NCBI RefSeq assembly: GCF_015694525.1
Contig: NZ_JADQDM010000014.1
Location: 1 to 64,000, forward strand
DNA: 64,000 nt
Reading direction: 5' to 3'
DNA from: Hymenobacter ruricola
Lineage (GTDB): Bacteria; Bacteroidota; Bacteroidia; Cytophagales; Hymenobacteraceae
The notes beneath the pieces were generated by a model. That model ran no database searches and was not told the DNA's origin. It worked only from the letters and a program-made list of their open reading frames with translations. Made by a program: the position numbers and the translations under genes. Positions 32,521 to 41,737 of the stretch are shown here, piece by piece (within the stretch, counting starts at the first letter, position 1; every line of letters starts with the position of its first letter).

Positions 32521-33717
32521 CTACCCACGCCACCGCCAAGCTCTTCTAAAGCCCTTAGCCTCAGCATCCGCTACCGTCAAGGCATAAAACTCGCCTGCTT
32601 TATCCAGCTTGGTTCGGTCATACATCTGGTCAAATGGCAGGTGATAAATCCGTTCACCCGTTGCCGGACTGATGTGGCATTTTATCATCGGAAAAGCGCC
32701 CAGCCTGACCTGCTCCCGCACCTGGATGCCCAAAGCTTGGGCAAACTTGCGGGCCGTATCCGACAAATCAGTGGAGGTGCAAAACACCCCCAGAATGTTA
32801 CTGGCGGAAAGTAACTGCGGAAAAAGGTGAAGCTGCTGTTCAACTAACTTTTTCTGCGCTGAGTCCAGGTAGAATTTGACGGTGGTACCAAACAGCTGGT
32901 TGATATGCTTTTCGTGAATGAGCTTGTGCTTGCTCCAGTACTTGCACTGCACGATTAGGGTGTTGCCGTCTTTACGACAGATTAAGTCTCTTCCCAAGTC
33001 TTCCTTGCCATTCTCAATCCCAAAATAGGTTACGGTATAGCCTTCGCACTCATACAAATACCCCACAAATCGCTCGTAGTCACGGCCCAACTGGTAAGGG
33101 CTTTTCCGGCCCTGCATATATCGCTCCAAGGCCCGCTGGTTCCGCTCGGTCGTGGAGAGACTGCTATATTCTCCAGCCGTCAGAAAAACACTCACCGGGT
33201 CGGCCTCCTGCGGTGCTTGCTCGCCATGTGTATCCTTTATTTCCAGGAGCGCCTCCTCCATTTCTCCTTCGCGAAACTCCGTCAGAAATGGAAACAGGCC
33301 TTCGTACTGGTTGATAACGTATTGCAGGTGTTTCAACTGAGCAGCCAGAATACGTTTCTCTTTCCCTACCTCGCGCACTGCCTGGGCAGAGGACTTGGCC
33401 GGCCGGGGCTTAAAGGCCAAATAGTCAGCAACCTGATTGTTGTTAAGCAAGACCAGGTCCGCAATTGCACCAGCCAGCCAAGGAAAGCTTTTGCTTTTCT
33501 CGGTTAACACTTTTTCCAATCGAGCCACATCAGCGGCCCGCTTGTCGAGTATTTTCTCCCGGACGTTTAACTCGGAATTCCTGGTTTGGTAATCCTTGTA
33601 AAGGCTACTCTTTTCCTGCGCCAGCTGCTTATCAAGCCGGTTTTTTCGAATTGCTAATAGCCCCAATCCGACCAGAAATCCGAGCAACACCAACCATAGA
33701 TACAGATACTCGGCCAT
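32521..33717 (-). CDS. Membrane-anchored Mrr-like restriction endonuclease
   Basis: The 398-residue protein has an N-terminal membrane helix (YLYLWLVLLGFLVGLGLLAI), a charged coiled coil (about 25-75), and a C-terminal Mrr-like nuclease domain: GRDYERFVGYLYECEGYTV, LGRDLICRKDG and the catalytic QCKYW. Mrr-type enzymes cut modified or foreign DNA. Membrane tethering with coiled coil is unusual among classic Mrr proteins and could place the nuclease where DNA enters. It lies tail to tail with the DUF4238 gene. Confidence 0.82.
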   Translation of the reverse strand: MAEYLYLWLVLLGFLVGLGLLAIRKNRLDKQLAQEKSSLYKDYQTRNSELNVREKILDKRAADVARLEKVLTEKSKSFPWLAGAIADLVLLNNNQVADYLAFKPRPAKSSAQAVREVGKEKRILAAQLKHLQYVINQYEGLFPFLTEFREGEMEEALLEIKDTHGEQAPQEADPVSVFLTAGEYSSLSTTERNQRALERYMQGRKSPYQLGRDYERFVGYLYECEGYTVTYFGIENGKEDLGRDLICRKDGNTLIVQCKYWSKHKLIHEKHINQLFGTTVKFYLDSAQKKLVEQQLHLFPQLLSASNILGVFCTSTDLSDTARKFAQALGIQVREQVRLGAFPMIKCHISPATGERIYHLPFDQMYDRTKLDKAGEFYALTVADAEAKGFRRAWRWRG

Positions 33718-33767
33718 AAAAAGTCAAGCCAACTCTTAATATTCTACTAAAGTACAGACACGGTCCC

Positions 33768-35015
33768 TCACACCGAGCGCGCAATTTTCAGCATGGCCGC
33801 CGGCGAATCACCAAACTTGCATAGCGCCTCGCAGTGCTGGCGCAACTCCGAGAACAGGATGTAGCGGATGGTAGCGCCAGCGGCCCGGATGGCCGGCCGC
33901 GAGAGCTGGGCCTGCACTTCCTTCTCGCGGGCATCGGGCACCACAAGATAGAGCGCCGTCTCGTGCTCGGGCATGGAGAACGCCAAGTCCGTCAGGCGCA
34001 GGATGCCGCTGTAGATGCTGGTGCTTTTCTCCACCTCAAAGGCCGCTACCACGCGGTTGGTGCCGGGAGCGAACCACACGATGTCGATGAGGCGGATGGT
34101 GCTGGCCACCTCGGCCGGCACGGGCAGTTCGGGGTGCTGGTCGAGGCAGAGAAAGGAGAGCTTCTGGCCGCCGCAAAGACGGTTGCGGTCGTTGATGGCC
34201 GTGGTCACGTCGCAGCCCAGGGCCTTGCCCACGCGCAGCAGGTGATGCTGCATCTCGGTGTGCTGGTTTTCCTCCTGCGCCTCGGATTGCACCTCCTTGT
34301 GGCGCTTTTGGGCCTGCTGCTGGTACTTGTCGCGGTCCTCGTCGGTGGCAAATTGTTGGTCGCCGGCAATCATCTTCTTCACGCCCACGTCGAAAAGCAG
34401 CCCGCTCAGCGCGCCGTAGTCGAGGCTCAGGTGCTGGCGGTGCTCCTGATTAAGGTCGCGCAGCCGGTCGCGCATCCGCAGGTACTCGGACCAGGAGCCC
34501 AGCTTGATTTTCTCCCCAAACAGGGCGTTGAAGCCGTTGACGATGGCCGTGTTGCAGGGTGGCATCAGCGTGGGGTGCAGGAAATAGAGGATACTAGCCA
34601 CGGCCGGCCCCAGCCCCTTGATTTTGCGGCGGTCCAGAATGTCGATTTCGCGCAGCAGCTGCTGCTCGGTAGTGGCCGCCAGGCAGCTTTCCAAGAATTG
34701 GCCGAAGGCGCGCTTGTTGTCTTCGTGCTCGTATATGTCGGGGATGCGCAGCTTGGGCTTCCAGTAGAAGGGGTGCGCCGCGCCCTGGAACACCTGCTTT
34801 TGCTCGCTGATGACGCCGAGCACGAATTCGAGCGAAGTGCCCTTAAAATCGTTGCCGAAGCTGCCCGCCTTGATGTCCTTGACCACCTGCTGCACCCCGC
34901 GCCGAATGGAGCGGAAGGCCTTCAAGCGCTCCTCGTTATTGATGAACCAGGTGTTGTAAACGGACTCGGAATCAGCTTTGTATTGCTGAATAAGGGGCGG
35001 TAGCGCGGCAGACAT
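33768..35015 (-). CDS. Putative HhH plus PD-(D/E)xK nuclease-like protein
   Basis: The 415-residue product has a helix-hairpin-helix-like stretch in the first half (RRKIKGLGPAVASILYFLHP, MPPCNTAIVNGFNALFG) and a C-terminal region with IDIVWFAPG followed by VVAAFEVEKSTSIYSG, which fits a PD-(D/E)xK nuclease core. I do not recognise a named family. The middle is rich in charged coil (QQQAQKRHKEVQSEAQEENQ). The ATG at 35015 is used; a much longer open frame upstream only mirrors the DUF4396 gene. It lies beside the Mrr-like gene, so a defence role is plausible. Confidence 0.6.
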   Translation of the reverse strand: MSAALPPLIQQYKADSESVYNTWFINNEERLKAFRSIRRGVQQVVKDIKAGSFGNDFKGTSLEFVLGVISEQKQVFQGAAHPFYWKPKLRIPDIYEHEDNKRAFGQFLESCLAATTEQQLLREIDILDRRKIKGLGPAVASILYFLHPTLMPPCNTAIVNGFNALFGEKIKLGSWSEYLRMRDRLRDLNQEHRQHLSLDYGALSGLLFDVGVKKMIAGDQQFATDEDRDKYQQQAQKRHKEVQSEAQEENQHTEMQHHLLRVGKALGCDVTTAINDRNRLCGGQKLSFLCLDQHPELPVPAEVASTIRLIDIVWFAPGTNRVVAAFEVEKSTSIYSGILRLTDLAFSMPEHETALYLVVPDAREKEVQAQLSRPAIRAAGATIRYILFSELRQHCEALCKFGDSPAAMLKIARSV

Positions 35016-35113
35016 ATAATGGGGCGGGATAATTGGAATCACGAAGATGCGCAGAACCCCGGGGTCCGCAAGCCGCCGCACCCAAAATCCGTCGTCCGGG
35101 TTGCCGTTGCGGG

Positions 35114-36088
35114 CTAATGCGTCATCCCAGGCATGGACATTTCCGGCATGCTCATCGGCTGGCCGGGCCGCATAGCGAGGTCCCCGTACCGGGCCGCCAC
35201 GTAGTAGCCCGCCGCCAGCATGAGCAGGGTAAGCACCGTTACCAGGGCTTTGCGCCCGGCCGATACCTGGCCGTCGCCTTCCATGCGCATTCTTGGCATG
35301 GGGGGGCCGGCGGGCGAACTGGGCGCTGTTGGAGGCATAGCGTGCGTCATGCCGGCCATGACCATCCCGGCGTGCTGATGTTCTGCGGCAACCGGGGCCC
35401 CGCCCTTGCCCAGGGCCCGCTCGGTGCCCATGCCGTGCTTGAGTTGGTGCTTGACCAGCCACCAGTTGACGGGGTAGGCCACCACGACGCCCACGAGCGT
35501 AGCGGCCGACATCGAGGCCCAGAACCAGGGCGAGGTGGCTTCCATCGCCCGCATGTCGCGGGTCATGAGTAGTACCATCGTGGGCAGCATGCCGGCCATC
35601 ATGGCGTTCATCGACATCCACTCCGGCAGAAACGAACTGCGCACGGCCTGCCCGTAGCTCATGCTCATCATGTCCTTCATAAACAGGGCCTGGAAGATGA
35701 ATAGTCCGAAAAAGAAGCCGGCGGCGTACTCAATCCAGATATCGGTGCCCATGTTCAAACCAAAGTAGCCAGTGATGGCGGCAGCCACGATGATACCGGT
35801 GGCGTCGCCGGCGGCGCAGTGAATCGTCGAGCCCACGGCCTGCTTCCAGAGCGGGGCCACGAACGTCTCGTGGGTGCCGGGCGAGGGCTCGCGGCACGAA
35901 AACCAGTACACCAGCAGCCCCACCGGCCCGGTGTAGAGGGTGACCAGCACCCAGCCCCACTTCATCACTTTCATTTCCGGGGTGCTGGTAAACAAGTCCC
36001 AGGCAACGTAGGCCACGGATAACAGTGTGAGGCCGAACCAGACCCACAGCAGCCATTCCGGAGCCCAGGGAGTATTGTGCATTTCCAT
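35114..36088 (-). CDS. DUF4396 membrane protein, Met/His-rich
   Basis: The 324-residue protein has several membrane helices (WLLWVWFGLTLLSVAYVAW, VTLYTGPVGLLVYWF, and others) and the DUF4396 pattern VGSTIHCAAGDATGIIVAAA. Met- and His-rich parts (EHQHAGMVMAGMTHAMPP and PMSMPEMSMPGMTH) suggest copper binding. It precedes, across a bidirectional terminator, the DUF305 gene in the copper region. A transport or copper-sequestering role is inferred only. Confidence 0.8.
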   Translation of the reverse strand: MEMHNTPWAPEWLLWVWFGLTLLSVAYVAWDLFTSTPEMKVMKWGWVLVTLYTGPVGLLVYWFSCREPSPGTHETFVAPLWKQAVGSTIHCAAGDATGIIVAAAITGYFGLNMGTDIWIEYAAGFFFGLFIFQALFMKDMMSMSYGQAVRSSFLPEWMSMNAMMAGMLPTMVLLMTRDMRAMEATSPWFWASMSAATLVGVVVAYPVNWWLVKHQLKHGMGTERALGKGGAPVAAEHQHAGMVMAGMTHAMPPTAPSSPAGPPMPRMRMEGDGQVSAGRKALVTVLTLLMLAAGYYVAARYGDLAMRPGQPMSMPEMSMPGMTH

Positions 36089-36106
36089 TGGGTAATGGCG
36101 TAAATT

Positions 36107-36140
36107 AAAAAGCAGCGGGCTATCTAGCCCGCTGCTTTTT
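36107..36140. terminator. Bidirectional hairpin terminator
   Basis: A perfect palindrome, AAAAAGCAGCGGGCTA with TAGCCCGCTGCTTTTT, has A and T runs on both sides. It lies between the DUF305 stop and the DUF4396 start, so it should end the DUF305 transcript and separates the two genes. Confidence 0.85.
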
Positions 36141-36160
36141 AGGTGAAAGGAGGGAGGACA

Positions 36161-36793
36161 TTAGTAGCCTTTGTTGGTCAGCAGCCACTCCTGCATCTCC
36201 TTTATTTCCATCATTTGCTCGTCAATTATCTGCCGCGCCAAGGCTTTGGTTTCGGTGTGACGGCCAAGGTCTAAATCCGCCTGCGACGTCTCGATGGCGC
36301 TCTGGTGGTGGTCCTGCATAAGTTGGGCAAAATCGCGGTCGGTATTGCCGGTGATAACGCGCAGGTCGTTGGCGCGCATCATCTTATCCATGGCCATCAT
36401 CTGGCGCGTGTTAAACGCCGGCACGAGTGGCGTCTCCACCCGGTGCCCCGCCAGAAACGCGTTAAACTGCGTAATCTCGGCCTGTTGCGCGGCAATGATG
36501 CGGGTGGCCAGGTCCCGCATCTGGTTGTCCTTGCCATTTTTCAATTCCTCCTGGGCCATCGTAATGGCACCCTGGTGGTGCATCACCATCATCATGGAGT
36601 AGTCCTGGTCGGGGTCCTGGGTTTTCATCATGGCATCCATCTTCTTCATCATGTCGTGCATGAGTGTCATCATGGTGTTCTGGTCGTGCGCCTGCACTTT
36701 CAGGCTATCCGAGTCGTCTTTGCTGCACGAGGAAACGAGGGAAACGGAAGCCAGCAAAAGGGCCAGCAGGGGAAGGCGAAATAGCTTTTTCAT
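36161..36793 (-). CDS. DUF305 copper-region lipoprotein
   Basis: The 210-residue protein has a lipobox (SLVSSC) and a helical DUF305 domain with DYSMMMVMHHQGAITMAQEE and DFAQLMQDHHQSAIETSQ, the paired HHQ motifs of the family. Many Met residues precede the domain (TMMTLMHDMMKKMDAMMK). These proteins accompany copper and silver resistance genes. The ATG at 36793 begins the signal peptide. A TTGCATAATTT element lies 80 bases upstream. Confidence 0.9.
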   Translation of the reverse strand: MKKLFRLPLLALLLASVSLVSSCSKDDSDSLKVQAHDQNTMMTLMHDMMKKMDAMMKTQDPDQDYSMMMVMHHQGAITMAQEELKNGKDNQMRDLATRIIAAQQAEITQFNAFLAGHRVETPLVPAFNTRQMMAMDKMMRANDLRVITGNTDRDFAQLMQDHHQSAIETSQADLDLGRHTETKALARQIIDEQMMEIKEMQEWLLTNKGY

Positions 36794-36873
36794 AATATCA
36801 GGTCGTGGTGAATTTTTCCTGATTTCTAAAACGGCCTGCTGTACCACTGGATTTACAAGATGCCTGCGCAGAC

Positions 36874-36884
36874 TTGCATAATTT
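36874..36884. promoter_or_regulatory. Copper-region element TTGCATAATTT, site A
   Basis: This 11-base element lies 80 bases upstream of the DUF305 gene. Read on the gene's strand it is AAATTATGCAA followed by GTCTGCGCAGG, which matches the flank of site B (41721) over about 20 positions. A binding site for an HMA-AraC regulator is a reasonable guess. Confidence 0.5.
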
Positions 36885-36988
36885 CTATCCTAAGCAGCCT
36901 ATTCCATGGCATTTGGAGGCACTACTTTGGTTCGGAAACCTGCTTTCCATGACTTGGTTACCTTCGTGCAGCCGCCTTACATCAACTT

Positions 36989-38314
36989 ATGGAACCTACT
37001 GACGAACAAAGCTTACTTGACGAAAAGATAAAGATTCTGTGGGAGTGGGGGCAGAGTGGCGGTTGGGCTACCCTCCGCGACGCTCAGCTAGTAAGGGAAA
37101 TAACACAGGTGCGGGAAATGCCTGATGGCAGCGGCCATGTCAATCCTCAAACGCTGACTTCCCGGGTGCGCGCCCTAGCAAATGCACTCTACGGTAGTCA
37201 GCAACTACCGCCGTTGCTGCATCCCGAGCACCTATCCATGTACGGGTCTTTCGTTCAGAAGAACAATTACTTTGACCAACAGCGCATTGATACGCCGGCC
37301 GAGCTGGAAGCTCTCATTTCGGAGTTCACCCCCAAAACCGACCACCTGTTTCGGGGGATAAACGAAGCTAAGTTTATGCTGTATAGCTCGATGCAGCGGA
37401 ACTGGATTCTGAATAAGCGCGAAACGAAGCCCACCGACCACCAACTGTTTTTAGAGCGGCTGATGGATAACGCCCGACTGTACTGCGGTGGCCTCCTGGC
37501 AAAGTACATTGAAACCAATGGGGGAGATGCTGGCAACGACGTGAGCGTGCTGAGCATTTTGCAGCATTACAGCTGCCCCACTCCCTTACTGGACTGGACC
37601 TATAGCTTTCCAGTGGCACTTTACTTTGCGGCGATGGGCGCCACCGATGCCCAGCCTACGCCCGCCCGGGAAATAGACAACTACGTGAGTGTATATTATA
37701 TCGAGGAGCAAGGTTTTGCTCAGGCTGGCCTGCGGGAAATGGTGGCCATGAGTATTGAGGGCAACCTGCCCTTGATTAAGGAAGTGTTTCAGGCCAATGT
37801 GGAAGCGTTGAAAGAGCGTCGGGGCATTATGGCGAGCTTTTCGCCCACGTTTTCGGACGAGAACATGAACAACTTTGCCAACGACGATGCTGCCGCACTA
37901 CGATGGGCCCGGGCCTCTTTTCCGGGTGGCGGGCTCACCAATTACTTCTGCCAGGTAAAACACCTCAAACGGATTCCCAATTCTTATTTCTCAGACCAGG
38001 GCGACGATTTTGTTCGTATCGGCTTGGAAAACAACCCCAACGTCATCAATCAAAAAGGTGTCTTTGCCTGGAACAGCTCATCTACCGAGCCCATGGAGCA
38101 TGTGGTGCACGAACAGGTTATCCAAGATAACCCCGAAGCCAACCACTTATACTCGCACTGCTTTAACATTCACAAATCCCTACTCCCTCATTTGCGAGAA
38201 CGTTTACCACAGCTGGGAATGACGGATGCCTTCATTTTCCCGGAACAAGACCAACAGCACTTGCACGAGGTAGTTTGGGCGATATTCGATAAGACAGCAG
38301 CCGGGTTTGCTTAA
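36989..38314 (+). CDS. FRG-domain protein
   Basis: The 441-residue protein carries an FRG domain, with HLFRGINEAKFMLYSSMQRN and ILQHYSCPTPLLDWTYSFPV followed by ALYFAAMG, typical of this family named for its conserved Phe-Arg-Gly. FRG proteins are of unknown biochemical activity and frequent in mobile and defence contexts. It stands alone in the copper region, divergent from the DUF305 gene, and its last four bases overlap the convergent AraC gene. Base use looks AT-richer than the copper genes. Confidence 0.85.
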   Translation: MEPTDEQSLLDEKIKILWEWGQSGGWATLRDAQLVREITQVREMPDGSGHVNPQTLTSRVRALANALYGSQQLPPLLHPEHLSMYGSFVQKNNYFDQQRIDTPAELEALISEFTPKTDHLFRGINEAKFMLYSSMQRNWILNKRETKPTDHQLFLERLMDNARLYCGGLLAKYIETNGGDAGNDVSVLSILQHYSCPTPLLDWTYSFPVALYFAAMGATDAQPTPAREIDNYVSVYYIEEQGFAQAGLREMVAMSIEGNLPLIKEVFQANVEALKERRGIMASFSPTFSDENMNNFANDDAAALRWARASFPGGGLTNYFCQVKHLKRIPNSYFSDQGDDFVRIGLENNPNVINQKGVFAWNSSSTEPMEHVVHEQVIQDNPEANHLYSHCFNIHKSLLPHLRERLPQLGMTDAFIFPEQDQQHLHEVVWAIFDKTAAGFA

Positions 38315-38946
38315 ATCAGCGAGTCCAGACTGCGGCGGGCGTGGCTCGCGGGGCCCAGGCGCTGAAACTCGGTGGGGGTGAGGCCGGTCACCTGCCGGAA
38401 CTGCCGCGAGAGGTGCGCCGGGCTACTGTAACCCAGCTGCTGGGCCACTTCGGCAATGGGCAGCTCGCCGTAGCCAATCAACTCCTTGGCGCGCTCCACC
38501 TTCTGGCGGATGATGAATTTCTCAATCGTAAGGCCTTCGGAAGCGGAGAACAAATGGGAAAGATAGTGGTAATCCTTGCTCAGGTGCTCGACCAGATAAT
38601 CCGAGTAATTGAGCAGGCGCGGGCCGGGCGGCGGGTAGTGAATCAGGGCCACCAGCAGGGTTTTGATGCGGTCCACGAGCTGGTCGCGGGGGTCTTCCAG
38701 CAACTCAAACCCAGCTTCCTGCAGGCTGGCCCGGATGGCTGCCCAGTCGGGAGCCGCGCCGTCGGGCGTGGACACGTCGGCCTCGCCCAGCGCCACGCGG
38801 TGAACGTGCAGGCCCAGCGCCGTCAGCTCCTCGCGTACCACCCGGATGCACTGCGGGCACACCATGTTCTTAATCAGCAGCCGGTGCGAACCGGGCGGGG
38901 GCAGGACGTGGGCAATGCTGACGTCGGCTTTCATGGGATGCGGCAT
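38311..38946 (-). CDS. HMA-like/AraC-type metal-responsive regulator
   Basis: The 211-residue protein fuses a heavy-metal-associated-like N-terminal domain (LLIKNMVCPQCIRVVREEL, CxxC metal site) to an AraC DNA-binding domain with two helix-turn-helix motifs (ELPIAEVAQQLGYSSPAHLS, QFRQVTGLTPTEFQRLG). It probably senses copper-group ions and controls the copA operon. Its start codon overlaps the stop of the upstream cupredoxin gene as TAATG, so it is in the same operon. A paralogue lies at 52523. Confidence 0.85.
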   Translation of the reverse strand: MPHPMKADVSIAHVLPPPGSHRLLIKNMVCPQCIRVVREELTALGLHVHRVALGEADVSTPDGAAPDWAAIRASLQEAGFELLEDPRDQLVDRIKTLLVALIHYPPPGPRLLNYSDYLVEHLSKDYHYLSHLFSASEGLTIEKFIIRQKVERAKELIGYGELPIAEVAQQLGYSSPAHLSRQFRQVTGLTPTEFQRLGPASHARRSLDSLI

Positions 38947-39323
38947 TATTTCACCACTAAGCTACCCCGCAGCATGCCCATGCCGCAGGTGAAGGTAAAT
39001 GTCCCGGCTTCTTTGGGCAGCAGCTCCACCAGCGTGGTTTTGAAAGCGGGCAGGTCGCGGCGAATGCTGAAATCCGGCATCAGCAGCTCCTCGGAGCAGC
39101 TGTTTTCCTCGTCGCGGTAGAAGCTCAACTGCACGGGCTTGCCGCGCTCCACCTCAATCACGTCGGGCGAGTAGCCGCCCTTCACGGTGATGGCTACCTC
39201 CTGCACGCCACCCGAGGAAGACACGGCGCTGGCCGTCTGGCGGGCCGAGAAAAAGAAGTACCACAGCACAAACCCGGCGAGGGCCAGGCCGCCGACGGTT
39301 ACCAAAATGGCGGGCGTATCCAT
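38946..39323 (-). CDS. Membrane-anchored cupredoxin-like protein
   Basis: The 125-residue protein has an N-terminal membrane anchor (AILVTVGGLALAGFVLWYFF) and a cupredoxin-type domain: ITVKGGYSPDVIEVERGKPV near the start and a copper-site-like FTFTCGMGMLRG at the end, with DEENSCSEEL between. It lies between copA and the AraC gene with short gaps. A periplasmic copper-binding partner of the ATPase is likely. Confidence 0.85.
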   Translation of the reverse strand: MDTPAILVTVGGLALAGFVLWYFFFSARQTASAVSSSGGVQEVAITVKGGYSPDVIEVERGKPVQLSFYRDEENSCSEELLMPDFSIRRDLPAFKTTLVELLPKEAGTFTFTCGMGMLRGSLVVK

Positions 39324-39335
39324 AGGAAAGCGGAA

Positions 39336-41603
39336 TTAATGATTGTCGAAGCTGCGCAGGCGCAGCGAGTTGGTCAGCACCGATACCGAGCTGAGGGCCA
39401 TGGCCCCGGCCGCGAGCATGGGCGAGAGCAGGATGCCGAAGAAGGGGTAGAGCAGCCCGGCCGCCACGGGAATGCCGAGCGTGTTGTAGATGAAGGCGAA
39501 AAACAGGTTCTGCTTGATGGTGCGGATGGTCTGGCGGCTCAGCTCGATGGCCGTCACCACGCCGTTCAGGTCGGAGCGCATGAGCGTAATACCGGCCGCT
39601 TCCATGGCCACGTCGGTACCCGAGCCGATGGCCAGCCCGATGTCGGCCTGGGCCAGCGCCGGCGCGTCGTTGATGCCGTCGCCGACCATGGCCACGGTGC
39701 GGCCCTCGCCCTGCAGCTCCTTCACCTTGCCGGCCTTGTCCTGGGGCAGCACCTCGGCGAAGTAGCGCGTGATGCCGACCTGGCCGGCCACCTGGGCCGC
39801 CGTTTCGGGGTTGTCGCCGGTCATCATCACCACCTCGATGCCCAGCGCTTGGAGCTTCCTAATGGCGGCAGCCGAGGTGTCGCGCACGGTATCGGCCACG
39901 CCCACCAAGCCCACGGCCTGGCCCGCCACGGCAATGTAGAGCACGGTTTTGGCCTGGCTCAGCAACTGCTCGGCCTGGGTTATCAGGGTAGGGGAGAGGC
40001 TTACGCCCTCGTCGGCCAGCAGGCGGCGGTTGCCAATCAGCACGGCCTGGCCGTTTACGGTGGCGGCGGCCCCTTTGCCCTCCACGGCCCGGAAGCCGGT
40101 GGCGGTCAGGCTGGCGGCACCCTGGGCGTCGGCGTGGCGCACCACGGCCTCGGCCAGTGGGTGCTCGCTCTGGCGCTCCACGGCGGCCACCACCGGCAGC
40201 AGCTGGGCGGCCTCCTGGCCGGGCAGCGTCCAGAAGTCCGTCACGGCGGGCTCGCCCTTGGTAATGGTGCCGGTTTTGTCGAGTAGCACGGTGTTTACCT
40301 GGTAGGCTTTTTCCAGCGCCTCGGCGTTGCGCACCAGCACGCCATGCTCCGCCCCCTTGCCGGTGCTGACCATGATGGCCGTGGGCGTGGCGAGCCCCAG
40401 CGCGCAGGGGCAGGCAATGATGAGCACGGCCACGAAGTTGACCAGCGCCAGCGGCAGGCGCGTGCCCGCCGGGGCCAAATCAAACCAGATAACGAACGTG
40501 AGAATGGCAATGACCACCACCGTGGGCACGAAGATGGCGCTGACCTTATCGGCCAGTCGCTGAATGGGGGCGCGGCTGCCCTGGGCATCTTCCACCAGCT
40601 TCACAATCTGCGAGAGCATGGTATCGGCCCCTACTTTGGTCACGCGAAAACGGAAGGAGCCGGTTTTGTTGAGCGTGGCCCCGAACACGGGGTCGCCCAC
40701 CTGCTTCTGCACCGGCAGGCTCTCGCCCGTGAGCATGGCCTCGTCCAGGGCCGAGCTGCCTTCGGTGATGAGGCCATCGGTGGCCACCTTCTCGCCGGGC
40801 CGCACCACCACCAGGTCGCCCAGCTGCACCTGCTCGATGGGCACGTCGACCTCCGCGCCATCGGGGCGCACCACGCGGGCGGTTTTGGCTTGCAGGCCGA
40901 TGAGGCTGCGCATGGCGGCCGAGGTCTGGGTCTTGGCCCGCAGCTCCAGCACCTTGCCCAGCAGAATCAGGGCAATGATGGTGGCCGTCGTGTCGTAGTA
41001 CACCTCGGGCATCAGGCCCCGGCTGGTGAAGAAGCCAGGCACCACCGTCGCCGCCAGGCTATACAGAAACGCCGCGCCGGTGCCCACGGCAATCAGCGTA
41101 TCCATGTTGGCGGCCCGGTGCTTGAAGCCGTTCCAGGCCGACACGTAGAACTCGCGCCCGCTGTAGAGCAGCACGGGCAGCGTGAGCAGCAGCAGGGAAT
41201 AGTTGAGCCACTGCATGTTGACGCGCGCCATCATCGCCGGCCAGAGCATGAGCATGCTCAGCGGCATGATGATGACGGCCAGCCCCACGGCCACCCAGAA
41301 GCGGCGCTTGAGCTTCTGGTAAGCCAGGGCTTTCTGGCAATCGATTTCGGCGCTGCGCTCGGCGGCGCTGGTATCGGGGGCGCGCTCCACCACGCCGTAG
41401 CCGGCGTTGATAACGGCTTCCTTCAGCGTAGCCGGAGAGGCCTGGGTGGGCACGTAGTCCACGGTGGCCTTCTCGGTGGCAAAGTTGACCATCGCCCGCT
41501 GCACGCCGGGCGTGCGGCTGAGCGACTTCTCGACGAAGGACGCGCACGAGGCGCAGGTCATGCCTTCGATGTCGAGGGTTTCGGTTTTAGTGGCAGGTTC
41601 CAT
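39336..41603 (-). CDS. copA: Copper-exporting P1B-type ATPase
   Basis: The 755-residue pump has an N-terminal HMA domain with MTCASC (Cys17, Cys20), eight membrane helices, the transmembrane metal motif CPC at Cys398-Pro-Cys400, the phosphorylated Asp442 in DKTGT, and the hinge GDGINDAPAL. This is the P1B-1 (Cu+/Ag+) layout. It heads a - strand operon with the cupredoxin and AraC genes. A copper-region element (site B) lies 118 bases upstream. Confidence 0.95.
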   Translation of the reverse strand: MEPATKTETLDIEGMTCASCASFVEKSLSRTPGVQRAMVNFATEKATVDYVPTQASPATLKEAVINAGYGVVERAPDTSAAERSAEIDCQKALAYQKLKRRFWVAVGLAVIIMPLSMLMLWPAMMARVNMQWLNYSLLLLTLPVLLYSGREFYVSAWNGFKHRAANMDTLIAVGTGAAFLYSLAATVVPGFFTSRGLMPEVYYDTTATIIALILLGKVLELRAKTQTSAAMRSLIGLQAKTARVVRPDGAEVDVPIEQVQLGDLVVVRPGEKVATDGLITEGSSALDEAMLTGESLPVQKQVGDPVFGATLNKTGSFRFRVTKVGADTMLSQIVKLVEDAQGSRAPIQRLADKVSAIFVPTVVVIAILTFVIWFDLAPAGTRLPLALVNFVAVLIIACPCALGLATPTAIMVSTGKGAEHGVLVRNAEALEKAYQVNTVLLDKTGTITKGEPAVTDFWTLPGQEAAQLLPVVAAVERQSEHPLAEAVVRHADAQGAASLTATGFRAVEGKGAAATVNGQAVLIGNRRLLADEGVSLSPTLITQAEQLLSQAKTVLYIAVAGQAVGLVGVADTVRDTSAAAIRKLQALGIEVVMMTGDNPETAAQVAGQVGITRYFAEVLPQDKAGKVKELQGEGRTVAMVGDGINDAPALAQADIGLAIGSGTDVAMEAAGITLMRSDLNGVVTAIELSRQTIRTIKQNLFFAFIYNTLGIPVAAGLLYPFFGILLSPMLAAGAMALSSVSVLTNSLRLRSFDNH

Positions 41604-41720
41604 AAAAAGTAGCGTAGGGAGTGGTTTTTGGGCGGTTCGGCCAGCTGGCGAAAGCCCAGAATCACGCTACAAAGGAACGGCTACCCCATGGCGAAGTTAG
41701 TACTAAATACCGCCGCAGAA

Positions 41721-41731
41721 TTGCATAATTT
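41721..41731. promoter_or_regulatory. Copper-region element TTGCATAATTT, site B
   Basis: This exact 11-base element is 118 bases upstream of copA. On the gene's strand, AAATTATGCAATTCTGCGG continues the similarity seen at site A. A TTCCTTTG lies nearer to copA and could serve as its -7 element, leaving this site in an activator position. Confidence 0.5.
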
Positions 41732-41737
41732 GACGGC

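Noticed and set aside
33768..35621. Extended start for the HhH/nuclease-like gene
   Set aside because: The added 202 codons mirror the DUF4396 gene in another frame and are not protein-like.
40344..41612. Long + strand frame opposite copA
   Set aside because: Gly/His-rich antisense translation of the ATPase gene.
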